From Rhodocyclaceae bacterium (lineage in GTDB: Bacteria > Pseudomonadota > Gammaproteobacteria > Burkholderiales > Rhodocyclaceae): a stretch of DNA of 64,000 nt. Positions 35,040 through 44,469 of the stretch are shown in pieces. Location of the stretch: contig VMSX01000007.1 of assembly GCA_013791905.1 (NCBI GenBank), positions 1-64,000 of the forward strand, in the 5' to 3' direction. Positions within the stretch are counted from its first letter, which is position 1. Every line of letters begins with the position of its first letter. The translations under genes and the position numbers were made by a program. Below the pieces are notes generated by a model. That model did not search any database. It saw nothing but the letters and a program-made list of their open reading frames with translations, and was not told the origin of the DNA.

Positions 35040-36287
35040 ATGTTTTCAAAGAATAATACCCTCGCCAAGACCGACCCCGAACTGTTTGCCTCCATTCAGA
35101 ACGAGAACCGTCGCCAGGAAGATCACATCGAGTTGATCGCTTCCGAAAATTATGTCTCGTGGGCGGTATTGGAAGCCCAAGGCTCCCAGTTGACCAACAA
35201 ATACGCCGAAGGCTATCCCGGCAAGCGCTACTACGGCGGTTGCGAGCACGTCGACGTCGCCGAGCAACTCGCCATCGACCGCGCCAAGAAACTGTTCGGC
35301 GCCGAGGCGGCCAACGTGCAGCCGAACTCCGGTTCACAGGCCAATCAGGCAGTGTTCATGGCCTTCCTGAATCCTGGTGACACCATCCTCGGCATGAACC
35401 TCGCTGCCGGCGGCCACTTGACGCATGGCATGAAGCTCAACATGTCGGGCAAATGGTTCAATGTTGTGCCCTACGGCCTCGACGAAAACGAGGCCATCGA
35501 CTACGCGGAAGTCGAACGCCTCGCCATCGGGCACAAGCCCAAGCTGATCATCGCCGGCGCCTCGGCCTACGCACTGCGCATCGATTTCGAACGCTTCGCC
35601 AAGATCGCCAAATCAGTCGGCGCCATCTTCATGGTCGACATGGCGCACTATGCCGGTCTGGTCGCCGCCGGCTTCTACCCGAACCCGGTTCCGCATGCCG
35701 ATGTCGTCACCTCGACCACGCACAAGACGCTGCGCGGTCCGCGCGGCGGCTTGATCCTGATGAAAGCCGAACACGAGAAGGCCATCAACTCGGCCATTTT
35801 CCCCGGTCTGCAGGGCGGTCCGCTGATGCATGTGATCGCCGCCAAGGCCGTGTCCTTCAAGGAAGCGATGACCCCCGAGTTCAAGAATTACCAGGAACAG
35901 GTGATCGAAAACGCCCAGGTCATGTGCAAGGTGCTCAAGCTGCGCGGCCTGCGCATTGTTTCGGGTCGCACCGAATCGCATGTCTTCCTGGTCGATCTGC
36001 AGTCCAAGAATATTACCGGCAAGGATGCCGAGGCCGCGCTGGGTCGCGCCCACATCACAGTGAACAAGAACGCCATCCCCAACGATCCGCAAAAGCCCTT
36101 CGTCACCAGCGGGATTCGCATCGGCACGCCGGCCATGACCACGCGCGGCTTTACTGAAATCGAAGCCGAGGTGGTCGCTGACCTGATCGCCGATGTCCTT
36201 GAAGCTCCGACCGATGAGGCAGTGCTCGAGCGGGTGCGCGCCGAGGTAGCTACGCTGTGCGGCAAGTTCCCCGTTTACGGCGACTGA
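35040..36287 (+). CDS. glyA: serine hydroxymethyltransferase
   Basis: A 415-residue PLP enzyme that converts serine and tetrahydrofolate to glycine and methylenetetrahydrofolate. It shows [10 protein letters not shown] near residue 33, [19 protein letters not shown] near 55, the [15 protein letters not shown] block with the PLP lysine near 230 and [14 protein letters not shown] near 360. The ATG at 35040 gives the standard N terminus; an ATG six codons upstream is possible. It is followed 9 bases later by nrdR, a common pairing. Confidence 0.98.
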   Translation: MFSKNNTLAKTDPELFASIQNENRRQEDHIELIASENYVSWAVLEAQGSQLTNKYAEGYPGKRYYGGCEHVDVAEQLAIDRAKKLFGAEAANVQPNSGSQANQAVFMAFLNPGDTILGMNLAAGGHLTHGMKLNMSGKWFNVVPYGLDENEAIDYAEVERLAIGHKPKLIIAGASAYALRIDFERFAKIAKSVGAIFMVDMAHYAGLVAAGFYPNPVPHADVVTSTTHKTLRGPRGGLILMKAEHEKAINSAIFPGLQGGPLMHVIAAKAVSFKEAMTPEFKNYQEQVIENAQVMCKVLKLRGLRIVSGRTESHVFLVDLQSKNITGKDAEAALGRAHITVNKNAIPNDPQKPFVTSGIRIGTPAMTTRGFTEIEAEVVADLIADVLEAPTDEAVLERVRAEVATLCGKFPVYGD

Positions 36288-36296
36288 GCGAGTTCC

Positions 36297-36773
36297 ATGA
36301 GATGTCCGTATTGCAACGAGGACAACACCCAGGTCGTCGATACCCGTGAAAACGAGGAAGGCGACACGGTGCGCCGGCGACGGCGCTGTCTCACCTGCGA
36401 CAAGCGCTTCACCACCTACGAACGCGTCGAACTGCAATTGCCGCTGGTCGTCAAGAAGAACGGCAGCCGCGTCGACTTCGATCGTGACAAGCTGATCTCC
36501 AGCATGACGCTGGCCCTGCGCAAGCGCCCGGTCACCACCGAGAGCGTCGCCAGTGCGCTCGACCGCATCGAAGACAAGTTGGTACAACTGGCCGAGCGTG
36601 AAGTCACTTCGGACCGCATTGGCGAACTGGTGATGCGTGAGCTGAAAAAGCTCGACAAGGTCGCCTACATCCGTTTTGCTTCCGTCTACCGCAACTTCGC
36701 AGACGTCGACGAATTCTCCGATGCGGTCCGCGAAATGAAGCGGCCGCGCACCACCCGCCCCAAATCCTCGTGA
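36297..36773 (+). CDS. nrdR: transcriptional repressor NrdR
   Basis: The 158-residue repressor of ribonucleotide reductase genes has the N-terminal zinc ribbon [17 protein letters not shown] with [12 protein letters not shown], then an ATP-cone domain ([17 protein letters not shown] to [11 protein letters not shown]). Length and sequence are standard. It sits between glyA and ribD; its stop overlaps the ribD GTG start (GTGA). Confidence 0.98.
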   Translation: MRCPYCNEDNTQVVDTRENEEGDTVRRRRRCLTCDKRFTTYERVELQLPLVVKKNGSRVDFDRDKLISSMTLALRKRPVTTESVASALDRIEDKLVQLAEREVTSDRIGELVMRELKKLDKVAYIRFASVYRNFADVDEFSDAVREMKRPRTTRPKSS

Positions 36774-37876
36774 CCGTCGTGGCTCAAGCTTTTTTGCCTG
36801 AAGACTACGGGTTCATGAGCCGCGCGCTGCAATTGGCGACGTACGGTCTTTACACCACCACACCGAACCCGCGCGTCGGCTGTGTCTTGGTGAAGGATGG
36901 CGTGATCATCGGCGAAGGCTGGCACGAAAGTGCCGGGCAGCCGCACGCAGAAATCAACGCCCTGGCAAAAGTCGGCGCTGGCAGGACGGCGCAGGGCGCT
37001 ACGACTTACGTCACACTCGAACCCTGCAGCCACCACGGTCGTACACCGCCCTGTGTCGACGCCCTGATGAAAGCTGGAATTGCACGTGTTGTTGCGGCAA
37101 TGCCGGATCCGAACCCGCTGGTTGCCGGACAGGGTCTGGCACAGCTTGCCGCTGCCGGCATTGCCGTTGCCAGTGGCCTGATGGAAGCCGAAGCACGCGC
37201 ACTCAACGTCGGTTTTGTCTCGCGCATGACGCGCGGCCGGCCGTGGCTGCGGCTCAAGGTAGCCATGAGCCTGGATGGCAAGACTGCCCTCAACAACGGT
37301 TTATCGCAATGGATTACCGGCCCTGAGGCGCGCCGCGATGCCCATGCCTGGCGTGCCCGTTCCTGCGCGGTACTGACGGGTTTCGGCACGGTACGTGACG
37401 ACGACCCGCGGCTCACCGTGCGCGAAGTTGTCACACCACGCCAGCCGCGCCCGGTCGTCGTCGACAGCCGCTTGGAAACACCGCTGACCGCCAAGCTGCT
37501 GGAAGGCGGCGCCCTGATCTTTGCTGCCCAACCCGACGCCGAAAATATAAGCCGCCTCACTGCCCGCGGCGCCGAAGTCATCGTGCTGCCGAATCCCGCC
37601 GGCAAGGTAGACCTGGCCGCGATGTTGCTGGAACTCGGTCGCCGTGGCTACAACGAAGTGCTGGTCGAAGCCGGGGCCAAACTCAATGCTTCGCTGCTGC
37701 GAGAGGGGCTGGTTGACGAACTGCTGATCTATCAGGCGCCGGTGCTGCTGGGCGACCAGGCGCGCGGCATGGCCGACCTGCCGGAGCTTGTCGAATTGAG
37801 CGGTGCGCGGCGACTCACCATCACCGACCGGCGCATGATCGGCGCTGATCAACGCATTCTGGCGCTCTTGAATTGA
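36770..37876 (+). CDS. ribD: bifunctional riboflavin biosynthesis deaminase/reductase
   Basis: The 368-residue protein has an N-terminal deaminase domain with the zinc ligands HAEINAL and [13 protein letters not shown], and a C-terminal reductase domain ([18 protein letters not shown], then [20 protein letters not shown]). It catalyses two steps from the GTP cyclohydrolase II product towards lumazine. The GTG start overlaps the nrdR stop. Between the two zinc motifs the DNA from 36967 carries the repeat A core, encoding [11 protein letters not shown]; the protein tolerates it because this loop varies in the family. Confidence 0.97.
   Translation: MTVVAQAFLPEDYGFMSRALQLATYGLYTTTPNPRVGCVLVKDGVIIGEGWHESAGQPHAEINALAKVGAGRTAQGATTYVTLEPCSHHGRTPPCVDALMKAGIARVVAAMPDPNPLVAGQGLAQLAAAGIAVASGLMEAEARALNVGFVSRMTRGRPWLRLKVAMSLDGKTALNNGLSQWITGPEARRDAHAWRARSCAVLTGFGTVRDDDPRLTVREVVTPRQPRPVVVDSRLETPLTAKLLEGGALIFAAQPDAENISRLTARGAEVIVLPNPAGKVDLAAMLLELGRRGYNEVLVEAGAKLNASLLREGLVDELLIYQAPVLLGDQARGMADLPELVELSGARRLTITDRRMIGADQRILALLN
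36967..37000 (+). repeat. repeat A-like segment inside ribD
   Basis: AAAAGTCGGCGCTGGCAGGA is followed by CGGCGCAGGGCGCTACG, matching repeat A over about 28 bases with one or two changes. It is in frame and codes for a loop of the deaminase domain. Confidence 0.55.
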
Positions 37877-37906
37877 AAATAAACCAGTTCTAACAAGGAG
37901 AAACAC

Positions 37907-38254
37907 ATGACCCAAACCACAACGTCCAGCGGCTTGATGATTGAAGAGATCGTCGAAGGCACTGGCGCCACCGCCACCGCCGGACAGACCGTATCGGTGC
38001 ATTACACCGGCTGGCTCACCGATGGCAGCAAGTTCGATTCAAGCAAGGATCGCAATGACCCCTTCGACTTCCCGCTCGGCGGCCGCCAAGTCATCGCCGG
38101 CTGGGATGAAGGCGTGCAGGGCATGAAGGTTGGCGGCACGCGCAAGCTCACCATCCCGCCCAGCCTCGGCTACGGCGCCCGCGGCGCTGGCGGCGTGATC
38201 CCGCCCAATGCCACGCTGGTGTTCGAGGTGGAACTGCTGGAAATCCATCAGTAA
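37907..38254 (+). CDS. FKBP-type peptidyl-prolyl isomerase
   Basis: The 115-residue protein is a single FKBP domain that speeds proline isomerisation during folding. It has [18 protein letters not shown] near residue 28, [20 protein letters not shown] near 60, and the C-terminal [29 protein letters not shown]. No signal peptide is seen, so it is cytoplasmic. An AAGGAG site lies before the ATG. A hairpin follows the gene and overlaps the end of the convergent moeB-like gene. Confidence 0.95.
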   Translation: MTQTTTSSGLMIEEIVEGTGATATAGQTVSVHYTGWLTDGSKFDSSKDRNDPFDFPLGGRQVIAGWDEGVQGMKVGGTRKLTIPPSLGYGARGAGGVIPPNATLVFEVELLEIHQ

Positions 38255-38265
38255 AATCGTCGCAG

Positions 38266-38290
38266 GTGCTCGATCTATCTGATCGAGCAC
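38266..38290. terminator. hairpin between convergent FKBP and MoeB-like genes
   Basis: GTGCTCGATC at 38266-38275 pairs with GATCGAGCAC at 38281-38290 around a five-base loop. There is no T run, so its strength as a terminator is uncertain. It overlaps the stop codon of the MoeB-like gene. Confidence 0.5.
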
Positions 38291-39024
38291 ACCGCGCATT
38301 CCGGATCGCGCGGCACGGCAATGCTGCGCCATTCCATCGCCAAACCATCAAGCAGCAACAGGCGGCCCGCCAGAGATTCGCCACAACCGATCACCAATTT
38401 GAGCGCCTCGGCGGCCTGCACGGCGCCGATGATGCCGGTGAGCGGCGCGAATACGCCCATCACCGCACAGCGCACTTCCTCGACCTCTTCGGCCTCCGGA
38501 AACAGGCAGTGGTAACACGGGGCGTCAGCGCGTCGCGCGTCGAAAACGGCAACCTGGCCATCGAAGCGGATAGCCGCACCCGACACAAGCGGTTTGCCAT
38601 GCTGGACACAGGCCCGATTGACCTCATGGCGGGTGGCAAAGTTGTCTGAACAGTCGAGCACCACGTCAGCAGCGGCGACTTCTGCTAACAAGCGTTCGCC
38701 CGCCAGCCGTTCCTGCAGGGGCATCACCCGGCATTCCGGATTGATTGCGCCAAGCGTGGCAAGGCCAGAGACTACCTTGGGTTGTCCGATTGCCGCCGTG
38801 CGGTGCAGTATCTGCCGCTGCAGATTGGTCAGGTCGACCGTGTCGCCGTCGGCAAGGACCAAGGTGCCGATACCGGCAGAAGCCAGATACAGGGCAGCGG
38901 GCGAACCCAAGCCACCCGCGCCGAGAATCAGCGCCCGCGCGCCAAGCAGTTTTTCCTGACCTTCGATGCCGATCTGCGGCAACAGGATGTGGCGGCTGTA
39001 GCGCAGCAAAGCTGCGTCGTTCAT
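38275..39024 (-). CDS. moeB: HesA/MoeB/ThiF-family sulfur-carrier adenylyltransferase
   Basis: A 249-residue E1-like enzyme that adenylates the C terminus of a sulfur carrier such as MoaD or ThiS. It opens with RYSRHILLPQIGIEGQEKL, then ALILGAGGLGSPAALYLASAGIG (ATP site), DLTNLQRQILH, the ATP-binding DCSDNFATRHEVN, and the zinc cysteines in APCYHCLFPE and PECAVC. MoeB and ThiF cannot be separated safely by sequence alone. The ATG at 39024 starts the domain; upstream lies repeat B. Together with mog it suggests active molybdopterin synthesis. Confidence 0.9.
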   Translation of the reverse strand: MNDAALLRYSRHILLPQIGIEGQEKLLGARALILGAGGLGSPAALYLASAGIGTLVLADGDTVDLTNLQRQILHRTAAIGQPKVVSGLATLGAINPECRVMPLQERLAGERLLAEVAAADVVLDCSDNFATRHEVNRACVQHGKPLVSGAAIRFDGQVAVFDARRADAPCYHCLFPEAEEVEEVRCAVMGVFAPLTGIIGAVQAAEALKLVIGCGESLAGRLLLLDGLAMEWRSIAVPRDPECAVCSIR

Positions 39025-39054
39025 GAGTCCTTCTTTACCATGAAATTGCAGCGT

Positions 39055-39180
39055 TTGCGCCGGGCCGCCCCATGCAAACGCGGCACGCGGCGCCAGCCGC
39101 AACCCGCACCGCTAGTTGATCGGAGCACCCCGTAACAGACGAGCGCAGCGAGCCGTTAAGAACCCCCCGCGAGGGGGGCA
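39055..39180 (+). repeat. repeat B copy 1
   Basis: The unit starts near GGGCCGCCCCATGCAAACG, passes through a GCACGCGGCGCCAGCCGCAA palindrome and a CAGACGAGCGCAGCGAGC segment, and ends with the hairpin CCCCCCGCGAGGGGGG. The same order occurs at 46444-46580 and, inverted, at 58037-58173. It lies upstream of moeB. Confidence 0.8.
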
Positions 39181-39270
39181 CCAGGCCGTAGGCCGCAGGA
39201 CGCTGCGCAGCAGCGGTCCCAAGCAAAGAAAGGGATGCGCCAACGGCGCACAAAGGGGGGCGGGCGTTTG

Positions 39271-39735
39271 TCATTTGTACTCGCGCAGCTCGGGCGGGGT
39301 ATCGTCGTGGTCGCCGTGCGGATGGTGTTCCCAGGCCTGGGAATAAACCTCATGCGACTTCTTGATCAGCCGCTCCGGCTGGCCGAGATTGCGCAACTGG
39401 GTTTCCTCTGTGAAATAAACGAGGGCGCGGATCAGCTTGCAATACAGGGTATTTTCCAAGTGGAAGCCGCGCTCGATCAACATCATCTCCAAGGCTTCCA
39501 TGCTGTAGTCGGCAATCTCGTACCAAACCGAAATGCCGTTGGGCAGGGCACCGGGGGCGACTTCGAGATTGGCCAGGGCGGACAGCACGGCAGTGGCTTC
39601 GGCAATCTGGCAGTTCTTGAGCTTGCAGAAGCGAATCTCACGATGCTTGCGCGTCCCCGCCTGCGGAGCCAGAGCATGCGGCCGGTGCAGTCCGCGCTCA
39701 TGATCTCGCAGCAGGCGTGCCCGCTCGGGGTTCAT
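39271..39735 (-). CDS. conserved hypothetical protein with HMA-like fold pattern
   Basis: The 154-residue protein is not recognised by name. From residue 35 on it follows a beta-alpha-beta-beta-alpha pattern like heavy-metal-associated domains (EIRFCKLKNCQIAEATAVLSAL, then GISVWYEIADYSMEALEMMLIERGF) but lacks their CxxC. A helical part follows, and the C terminus is rich in histidine and acid residues (AWEHHPHGDHDD). The N-terminal 30 residues may not be real, since ribosome-site support is weak. The gene stands alone between repeat B and the ctpA gene. Confidence 0.6.
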   Translation of the reverse strand: MNPERARLLRDHERGLHRPHALAPQAGTRKHREIRFCKLKNCQIAEATAVLSALANLEVAPGALPNGISVWYEIADYSMEALEMMLIERGFHLENTLYCKLIRALVYFTEETQLRNLGQPERLIKKSHEVYSQAWEHHPHGDHDDTPPELREYK

Positions 39736-39817
39736 CTGATACCCCCGGGAGCGGCAGCCAGCATGCGGCGAAATGAACGCACCGGTCTGTCGCGGAGAGC
39801 GGGGGTGGAGAAGGCGT

Positions 39818-41227
39818 TCATTTTTTGATCACGTTCAGGGCCTTGAGCAAATTCACGGCCTGGGTGAGTTGATAATCGTTGGCGGATGCCGGCTCGAATG
39901 GCGCGCTGTGGCTGTCTTCCTTACCCTTTTCCGACGGCTTGGCAGTCTTGTCGCTCTTTTCTTTCTTCGGCGCCGCAGCTTTCTCGCCTTCCTTGTCATT
40001 GATCAGGTGGCGATCGAGATCAGCCTCGCGTACCCGCTCGCGCGAACCGCCGTTGGCGGTTTCCTCGACGATGATGTCGGGGGTGATGCCCTTGGCCTGG
40101 ATGGAGTGACCATTCGGGGTGTAGTAGCGCGCCGTGGTGAGCTTGATCGCGGTCTTGGACGGCAGCGGCAACACCGTTTGCACCGAACCCTTGCCAAAGG
40201 TCTGCGTACCCATCACGATGGCACGCTTGTGATCCTGCAGCGCGCCCGCGACAATTTCCGACGCCGAGGCCGAACCACCGTTGACCAGCACGATCAGCGG
40301 CACCGTCCGCGCGGCTTCGGGCAGCTTCTTGATGTAATCCTCGCGGCTGTCGCTGCGCAGATAATCCTCACTGGTGGCGAGGTACTTGCGTTTGGCATCC
40401 TCGATGCGGCCATCGGTGGTCACCACCACGCTGTTGGCTGGCAGGAAGGCGGCGGAAACGCCGATCGCGCCATGCAGCAGACCGCCTGGATCATTGCGCA
40501 GATCGAGCACCAGACCTTTGAGCCCGGCGTCCTTCTTGCCGGCATCCGCCTTGAAAAGTTTGTCGAGGTGCTTGACCACATCGGGAGCAGACTCCTCCTG
40601 AAACTGTGTCACACGCAAGTAACCGTAGCCAGGTTCGATCATTTTCGACTTGACGCTTTGCACCTTGATGATGTCGCGCTGGATGGTGATTTCGAGTGGT
40701 TTCGTCTCACCCTTGCGCAGAATCGTCAGCTTGATCGAGGTCTTGGGCTTGCCGCGCATCTTCTTGACGGCGTCATTCAGCGTCAGGCCCTTCACCGGCG
40801 TATCGTCGATCTTGAAGATGAGGTCGCCCGACTTGACGCCAGCGCGGTAGGCCGGCGTGTCCTCGATCGGCGACACCACCTTGACGAGACCGTCTTCCAT
40901 GCCGACCTCTATGCCCAGGCCACCGAACTCACCCTGGGTGGACACCTGCAAATCCTTGAAGGCATCGGCATCCAGGTAAGCCGAGTGCGGATCGAGGTTA
41001 GCCAGCATGCCGCTAATCGCATGCACGATAAGTTGCTTGTCCTCGACCGGCTCGACGTAACCCTGTTTGATGGCGCTGAAGACATCGGCAAAACTGCGCA
41101 ACTCTTCAATCGGCAGCGGCCCCACCGCGCTTTTCTTCTGGGCGATTGCGGAAAAATTCAGGCTCAGCATTACGCCAGCAACGAGACCGACAAAAACCAG
41201 ACCAATTTGTTTGAGCTTGCTACGCAT
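39818..41227 (-). CDS. ctpA: S41-family carboxy-terminal processing peptidase
   Basis: The 469-residue periplasmic serine protease has an N-terminal membrane anchor or signal (LKQIGLVFVGLVAGVMLSLNF), a PDZ domain (FGGLGIEVGMEDGLVKVVSP to GDLIFKIDDTPV) and the catalytic pair: serine in NGGSASASEIVAGAL and lysine in TQTFGKGSVQT. A low-complexity Lys/Glu/Ala tail precedes the last helix. I chose the ATG at 41227 because GAGG precedes it. Upstream in the same direction are the EnvC-like gene and gpmA, a frequent order gpmA-envC-ctpA in Proteobacteria. Confidence 0.95.
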   Translation of the reverse strand: MRSKLKQIGLVFVGLVAGVMLSLNFSAIAQKKSAVGPLPIEELRSFADVFSAIKQGYVEPVEDKQLIVHAISGMLANLDPHSAYLDADAFKDLQVSTQGEFGGLGIEVGMEDGLVKVVSPIEDTPAYRAGVKSGDLIFKIDDTPVKGLTLNDAVKKMRGKPKTSIKLTILRKGETKPLEITIQRDIIKVQSVKSKMIEPGYGYLRVTQFQEESAPDVVKHLDKLFKADAGKKDAGLKGLVLDLRNDPGGLLHGAIGVSAAFLPANSVVVTTDGRIEDAKRKYLATSEDYLRSDSREDYIKKLPEAARTVPLIVLVNGGSASASEIVAGALQDHKRAIVMGTQTFGKGSVQTVLPLPSKTAIKLTTARYYTPNGHSIQAKGITPDIIVEETANGGSRERVREADLDRHLINDKEGEKAAAPKKEKSDKTAKPSEKGKEDSHSAPFEPASANDYQLTQAVNLLKALNVIKK

Positions 41228-41277
41228 GGGAACCTCGGCAATCACTATGAAAATACTAAGATGTATTCAGGCCTGCT

Positions 41278-42477
41278 TCAAGGGACGCTGAGCCATTTCG
41301 CCGGATCGAATGCCCGTCCCTGATGCCTGAGTTCAAAGTATAAACCTGATTCCGGCTGCCCCCCGCTGGCACCCACGGTAGCCACCGTCGCGCCAGCGCC
41401 GACTTTCTGTCCGACGTCGGCCAGAACCGACTGGTTGTTGCCGTAGATCGAAAGAAAATCATCGTCGTGATCGATGATCAACAGGTTGCCGTAACCGCGC
41501 AGCCAGTCGGCGAAGACCACCACGCCAGCCGCAACAGCGTGCACGTCCGCCCCCTCGGCAGCGCGAATGAACATGCCCTTCCAGGTCGTCTGGCCGTCGT
41601 CGCGGCGCGCACCAAATCGCCCGGTGGTGACGCCCTTGGCCGGCCGGAGCAACTTGCCGCGCAACTTGATAAAGGCGCCACTTGCATTTGACGGCTCAAC
41701 CGATACAACCGGAGGAGCGGCAGAATCGCCCCGCCGCCCAGGCCGCTGGGAAACTGGCGGCTTGGGCTTGACGGCACGTTTGGCCAGGGTGGCGATCAGG
41801 CTCCCGAGACGCTGCTCGTTTTGCTTGAGCGTATCAATCTCGCGCCGCTGTTCCTTGATTTGGCCGGATATTCTGGCCAGCACGGTTTGCCGTTCCTGCT
41901 GGCGCTGGCGCAGGGCGACCCGCTCGCTTTCCTCACGCTGGGCCAGCGTAGTAAGCTTTTCATTGCGCTGCTGCACCACCGCGGCCAGCCGTTGCGTCTC
42001 GGCTGTGTCACGCCGCAGATTGGCTATCAGATCAGCTTGGGCGCGTGACAGCAGGGTCAGGAAATGGCGGTCGCGATAAGTGACGTTTGGATCGTCGCCA
42101 GCCAGCAACACCGCCAGCGCATCGGCTTCCCGAGGGCGAAACTGGTAGCGTAGCAGACGCGCCAGCTGTGCCTGTCGGTTAGCGGTCTGCCGTTCCATTT
42201 GCTTCAGATCGCGTTCGCGCTCGCTCAGTTCGCTCCGTGCAGTGGTGCGTTCTTCACTCAGGGCGCGTAGCTTGCGACCGACGGTTGAAATCGCTTTTTC
42301 GGTATCGCGCAGCTGATCGACAGTTTCTGCCCGTGAAGACTCACTTTCCTTGAGTTGCCGTTCCAGAGTGGCACGCTGCTCGCGCAGCGACTCAAGCTTG
42401 GCCTTCTCCCGCTCGCCTGCCGCCAGGACAAGCCCCGGCAGGCACAACAAAAAAACCAGCGCGAGATGGCGAATCAA
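41278..42477 (-). CDS. envC: EnvC-like murein hydrolase activator (M23 domain)
   Basis: A 399-residue exported protein: a signal peptide ([19 protein letters not shown]), a long coiled coil over residues 20-250 with heptad charged residues, and a C-terminal LytM/M23 domain ([32 protein letters not shown], then [19 protein letters not shown]). The usual zinc-ligand motif HxxxD is not intact, as in EnvC, which activates amidases instead of cutting murein itself. It overlaps gpmA by four bases. The DNA encoding [10 protein letters not shown] at about 41390-41412 resembles repeat A, probably by chance. Confidence 0.93.
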   Translation of the reverse strand: MIRHLALVFLLCLPGLVLAAGEREKAKLESLREQRATLERQLKESESSRAETVDQLRDTEKAISTVGRKLRALSEERTTARSELSERERDLKQMERQTANRQAQLARLLRYQFRPREADALAVLLAGDDPNVTYRDRHFLTLLSRAQADLIANLRRDTAETQRLAAVVQQRNEKLTTLAQREESERVALRQRQQERQTVLARISGQIKEQRREIDTLKQNEQRLGSLIATLAKRAVKPKPPVSQRPGRRGDSAAPPVVSVEPSNASGAFIKLRGKLLRPAKGVTTGRFGARRDDGQTTWKGMFIRAAEGADVHAVAAGVVVFADWLRGYGNLLIIDHDDDFLSIYGNNQSVLADVGQKVGAGATVATVGASGGQPESGLYFELRHQGRAFDPAKWLSVP

Positions 42478-43232
42478 GCCTTGGCTTTGCCTTGGTTAGC
42501 CACTGCAGCTTGCGCGGCGGCAATGGTTTCCGCATCGCCAAGATAATAATTACGCAGCGGCCGCAGATCGGCGTCGAACTCATAGACCAGCGGCTGTCCG
42601 GTGGGAATGTTGAGGCCGACGATTTCGGCATCCGATATTTTGTCGAGATATTTGATCAATGCCCGCAGACTATTGCCATGGGCCACAACGACCACGCGCT
42701 TGCCGGATTTTATGGTGGGGGCAATGGTTTCGTGCCAGTAGGGCAGAAAGCGGTCTACGGTGTCTTTCAGGCATTCGGCAGTGGGAAACTGGCCCGGGGC
42801 CAAATCGGCATAACGTGGATCGCTGCTTTCATAGCGTGGGTCGGTCTTCTCCAGTGCGGGGGGCGGCGTATCGTAGGCGCGGCGCCATATTTTTACCTGC
42901 TCCTCGCCGAATTTGGCCGCTGTCTCGGCCTTGTTAAGACCCTGCAAGGCACCGTAGTGCCGTTCATTGAGCCGCCATGAGTGCACAATGGGCAGCCACA
43001 TGCGATCCATCTCTTCCAGCGTCAACCACAATGTCTTGATGGCACGCCTGAGCACCGAAGTGAAGGCGATGTCGAAATCGAATCCTTGGACTTTCAGCAG
43101 CTGGCCAGCGGCTTTAGCTTCGGCGAGACCCTTTTCGGTGAGACCGACATCGGTCCAGCCTGTGAAACGGTTTTCCTTGTTCCAGACTGATTCGCCATGG
43201 CGAAGCAGAACGAGCTTGTAGGTAACAGACAT
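42474..43232 (-). CDS. gpmA: 2,3-bisphosphoglycerate-dependent phosphoglycerate mutase
   Basis: The 252-residue glycolytic enzyme interconverts 3- and 2-phosphoglycerate. It has [20 protein letters not shown] with the phospho-histidine, [20 protein letters not shown], and [17 protein letters not shown], with the length expected of GpmA. It is the first gene of gpmA-envC-ctpA and is divergent from the ArsR-type regulator, with 120 bases for both promoters. Confidence 0.98.
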   Translation of the reverse strand: MSVTYKLVLLRHGESVWNKENRFTGWTDVGLTEKGLAEAKAAGQLLKVQGFDFDIAFTSVLRRAIKTLWLTLEEMDRMWLPIVHSWRLNERHYGALQGLNKAETAAKFGEEQVKIWRRAYDTPPPALEKTDPRYESSDPRYADLAPGQFPTAECLKDTVDRFLPYWHETIAPTIKSGKRVVVVAHGNSLRALIKYLDKISDAEIVGLNIPTGQPLVYEFDADLRPLRNYYLGDAETIAAAQAAVANQGKAKA

Positions 43233-43352
43233 GGTGCGGGGAAGATAGGAAATAAAACGCTAATGATAAAGGGAATCCATTATCGGTGCGGGAATAGCAG
43301 TATTCTATAATATGCCGATTCTTCACCACTCTCCCGCGAAAAGCGCGCTGCC

Positions 43353-43682
43353 ATGAACAATCCCATTGCCGAAATGATGGCTCATGATGAGCATGTAGAA
43401 ATAGCCGCACGTTCGCTCAAGGCGATTTCGCATCCGCTACGACTTAAAATACTTTGCTTTGTCGGCGATAAGGAAATCTGCGTACAGAATATCGTTGAGG
43501 CGGTCGGCACGTCCCAGAGCAACATTTCCCAGCACTTGGCAATTCTGCGCGACAAGGGCGTACTGGCAACCCGCAAGGATGCCAATCGGGTTTACTATCG
43601 GGTCGCCGACCATCGCACGTTGCAACTGGTCGAGTTGATGCGGGAAGTCTTTTGCGGCATACCTAGCGAAAAACACAAATAA
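43353..43682 (+). CDS. ArsR/SmtB-family regulator, candidate persulfide sensor
   Basis: A 109-residue winged-helix repressor with recognition helix TSQSNISQHLAILRDKGVLATRK and wing RVYYRV. It has cysteines 35 (KILC), 43 and 101 (VFCGI). The 66-residue distance between C35 and C101 equals that of the redox pair in SqrR/BigR-type persulfide sensors, as I recall it (41/107 and 42/108). No metal-binding CxC of the ArsR type is present. It lies 28 bases upstream of a rhodanese gene and probably regulates it. The persulfide role is inference. Confidence 0.88.
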   Translation: MNNPIAEMMAHDEHVEIAARSLKAISHPLRLKILCFVGDKEICVQNIVEAVGTSQSNISQHLAILRDKGVLATRKDANRVYYRVADHRTLQLVELMREVFCGIPSEKHK

Positions 43683-43710
43683 TTAGCAGAACTATTGAAC
43701 AGGAACAGGA

Positions 43711-44118
43711 ATGGAATTCATCCAGCAAAATATTATGTGGGCCGGATTGGCTGCGGTCAGTGGCGGCATGTTGTTGTGGCAGATGGTCAATGGTGGTGGC
43801 GGCAATAATGTTTCAGTGAATGAAGCGACACTGCTCATCAACCGTCAGGATGCACTGGTGGTGGACGTGCGTGAAACCGCCGAATGGTCTACGGGCCATA
43901 TCCAGAATTCGCGCCATATCGCCCTCGGCCACTTGGGCAAGCATCTTTCCGAGATCGATAAATTCAAGGAGAAGCCGATCATCGTCGTCTGTGCCAGGGG
44001 CAACCGCTCCAGATCGGCCTGCAACACGCTCAAGAAAGCCGGCTTCCAGCAGCTGTACAACCTGGTAGGTGGCGTCAACGCCTGGAGCGAAGCCGGGCTG
44101 CCGATGACAAAGAAATAA
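43711..44118 (+). CDS. membrane-anchored rhodanese-like protein (YibN-like)
   Basis: The 135-residue protein has an N-terminal membrane segment (NIMWAGLAAVSGGMLLWQMV) and a single rhodanese domain with the active loop CARGNRSRSA, whose cysteine can carry a persulfide. The gene order rhodanese, grxC, secB, gpsA matches yibN-grxC-secB-gpsA of E. coli. The domain probably faces the cytoplasm or periplasm depending on orientation, which I cannot settle. Confidence 0.92.
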   Translation: MEFIQQNIMWAGLAAVSGGMLLWQMVNGGGGNNVSVNEATLLINRQDALVVDVRETAEWSTGHIQNSRHIALGHLGKHLSEIDKFKEKPIIVVCARGNRSRSACNTLKKAGFQQLYNLVGGVNAWSEAGLPMTKK

Positions 44119-44147
44119 CCGGAACAGTCACTTACAGGAGATTCTCA

Positions 44148-44408
44148 GTGGCGAAGATTGTCATGTATGCCACCGCAGTTTGCCCTTATTGCATTCGCGC
44201 CGAACAATTGCTGAAGCGCAAGGGCGTCACCGCTATCGAAAAAATTCGCGTCGACCTCGACCCCGCGCGACGCGATGAAATGTTAGCCAAGTCGAATGGC
44301 CAGCGCACCGTCCCGCAGATTTTCATCGACGACTTGCATGTCGGCGGCTGTGACGATCTGCACGAACTTGATCGCCAAGGCAAGCTTGACCCCCTTTTGG
44401 CGAACTGA
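44148..44408 (+). CDS. grxC: glutaredoxin 3
   Basis: An 86-residue class I glutaredoxin with the dithiol site CPYC at residues 11-14, the TVPQIFIDD cis-proline segment and GGCDDLHELDRQGKLDPLL for glutathione binding. It reduces disulfides with glutathione. It sits between rhodanese and secB with short gaps (29 and 61 bases), in the conserved operon order. Confidence 0.96.
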   Translation: MAKIVMYATAVCPYCIRAEQLLKRKGVTAIEKIRVDLDPARRDEMLAKSNGQRTVPQIFIDDLHVGGCDDLHELDRQGKLDPLLAN

Positions 44409-44469
44409 CCACCCTTGCGCGGCAGGATAGAATGCCGCCTCTTTCCCCATCCGCACCATCAGGATCATC

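Noticed and set aside
39773-41323. 516-codon plus-strand open frame over ctpA
   Set aside because: It is the mirror of the S41 protease reading frame.
41388-41412. Repeat A copy in the EnvC-like gene
   Set aside because: About 22 of 24 bases match, but the encoded [14 protein letters not shown] is the normal M23-domain sequence, so chance or shared codon use is likelier.
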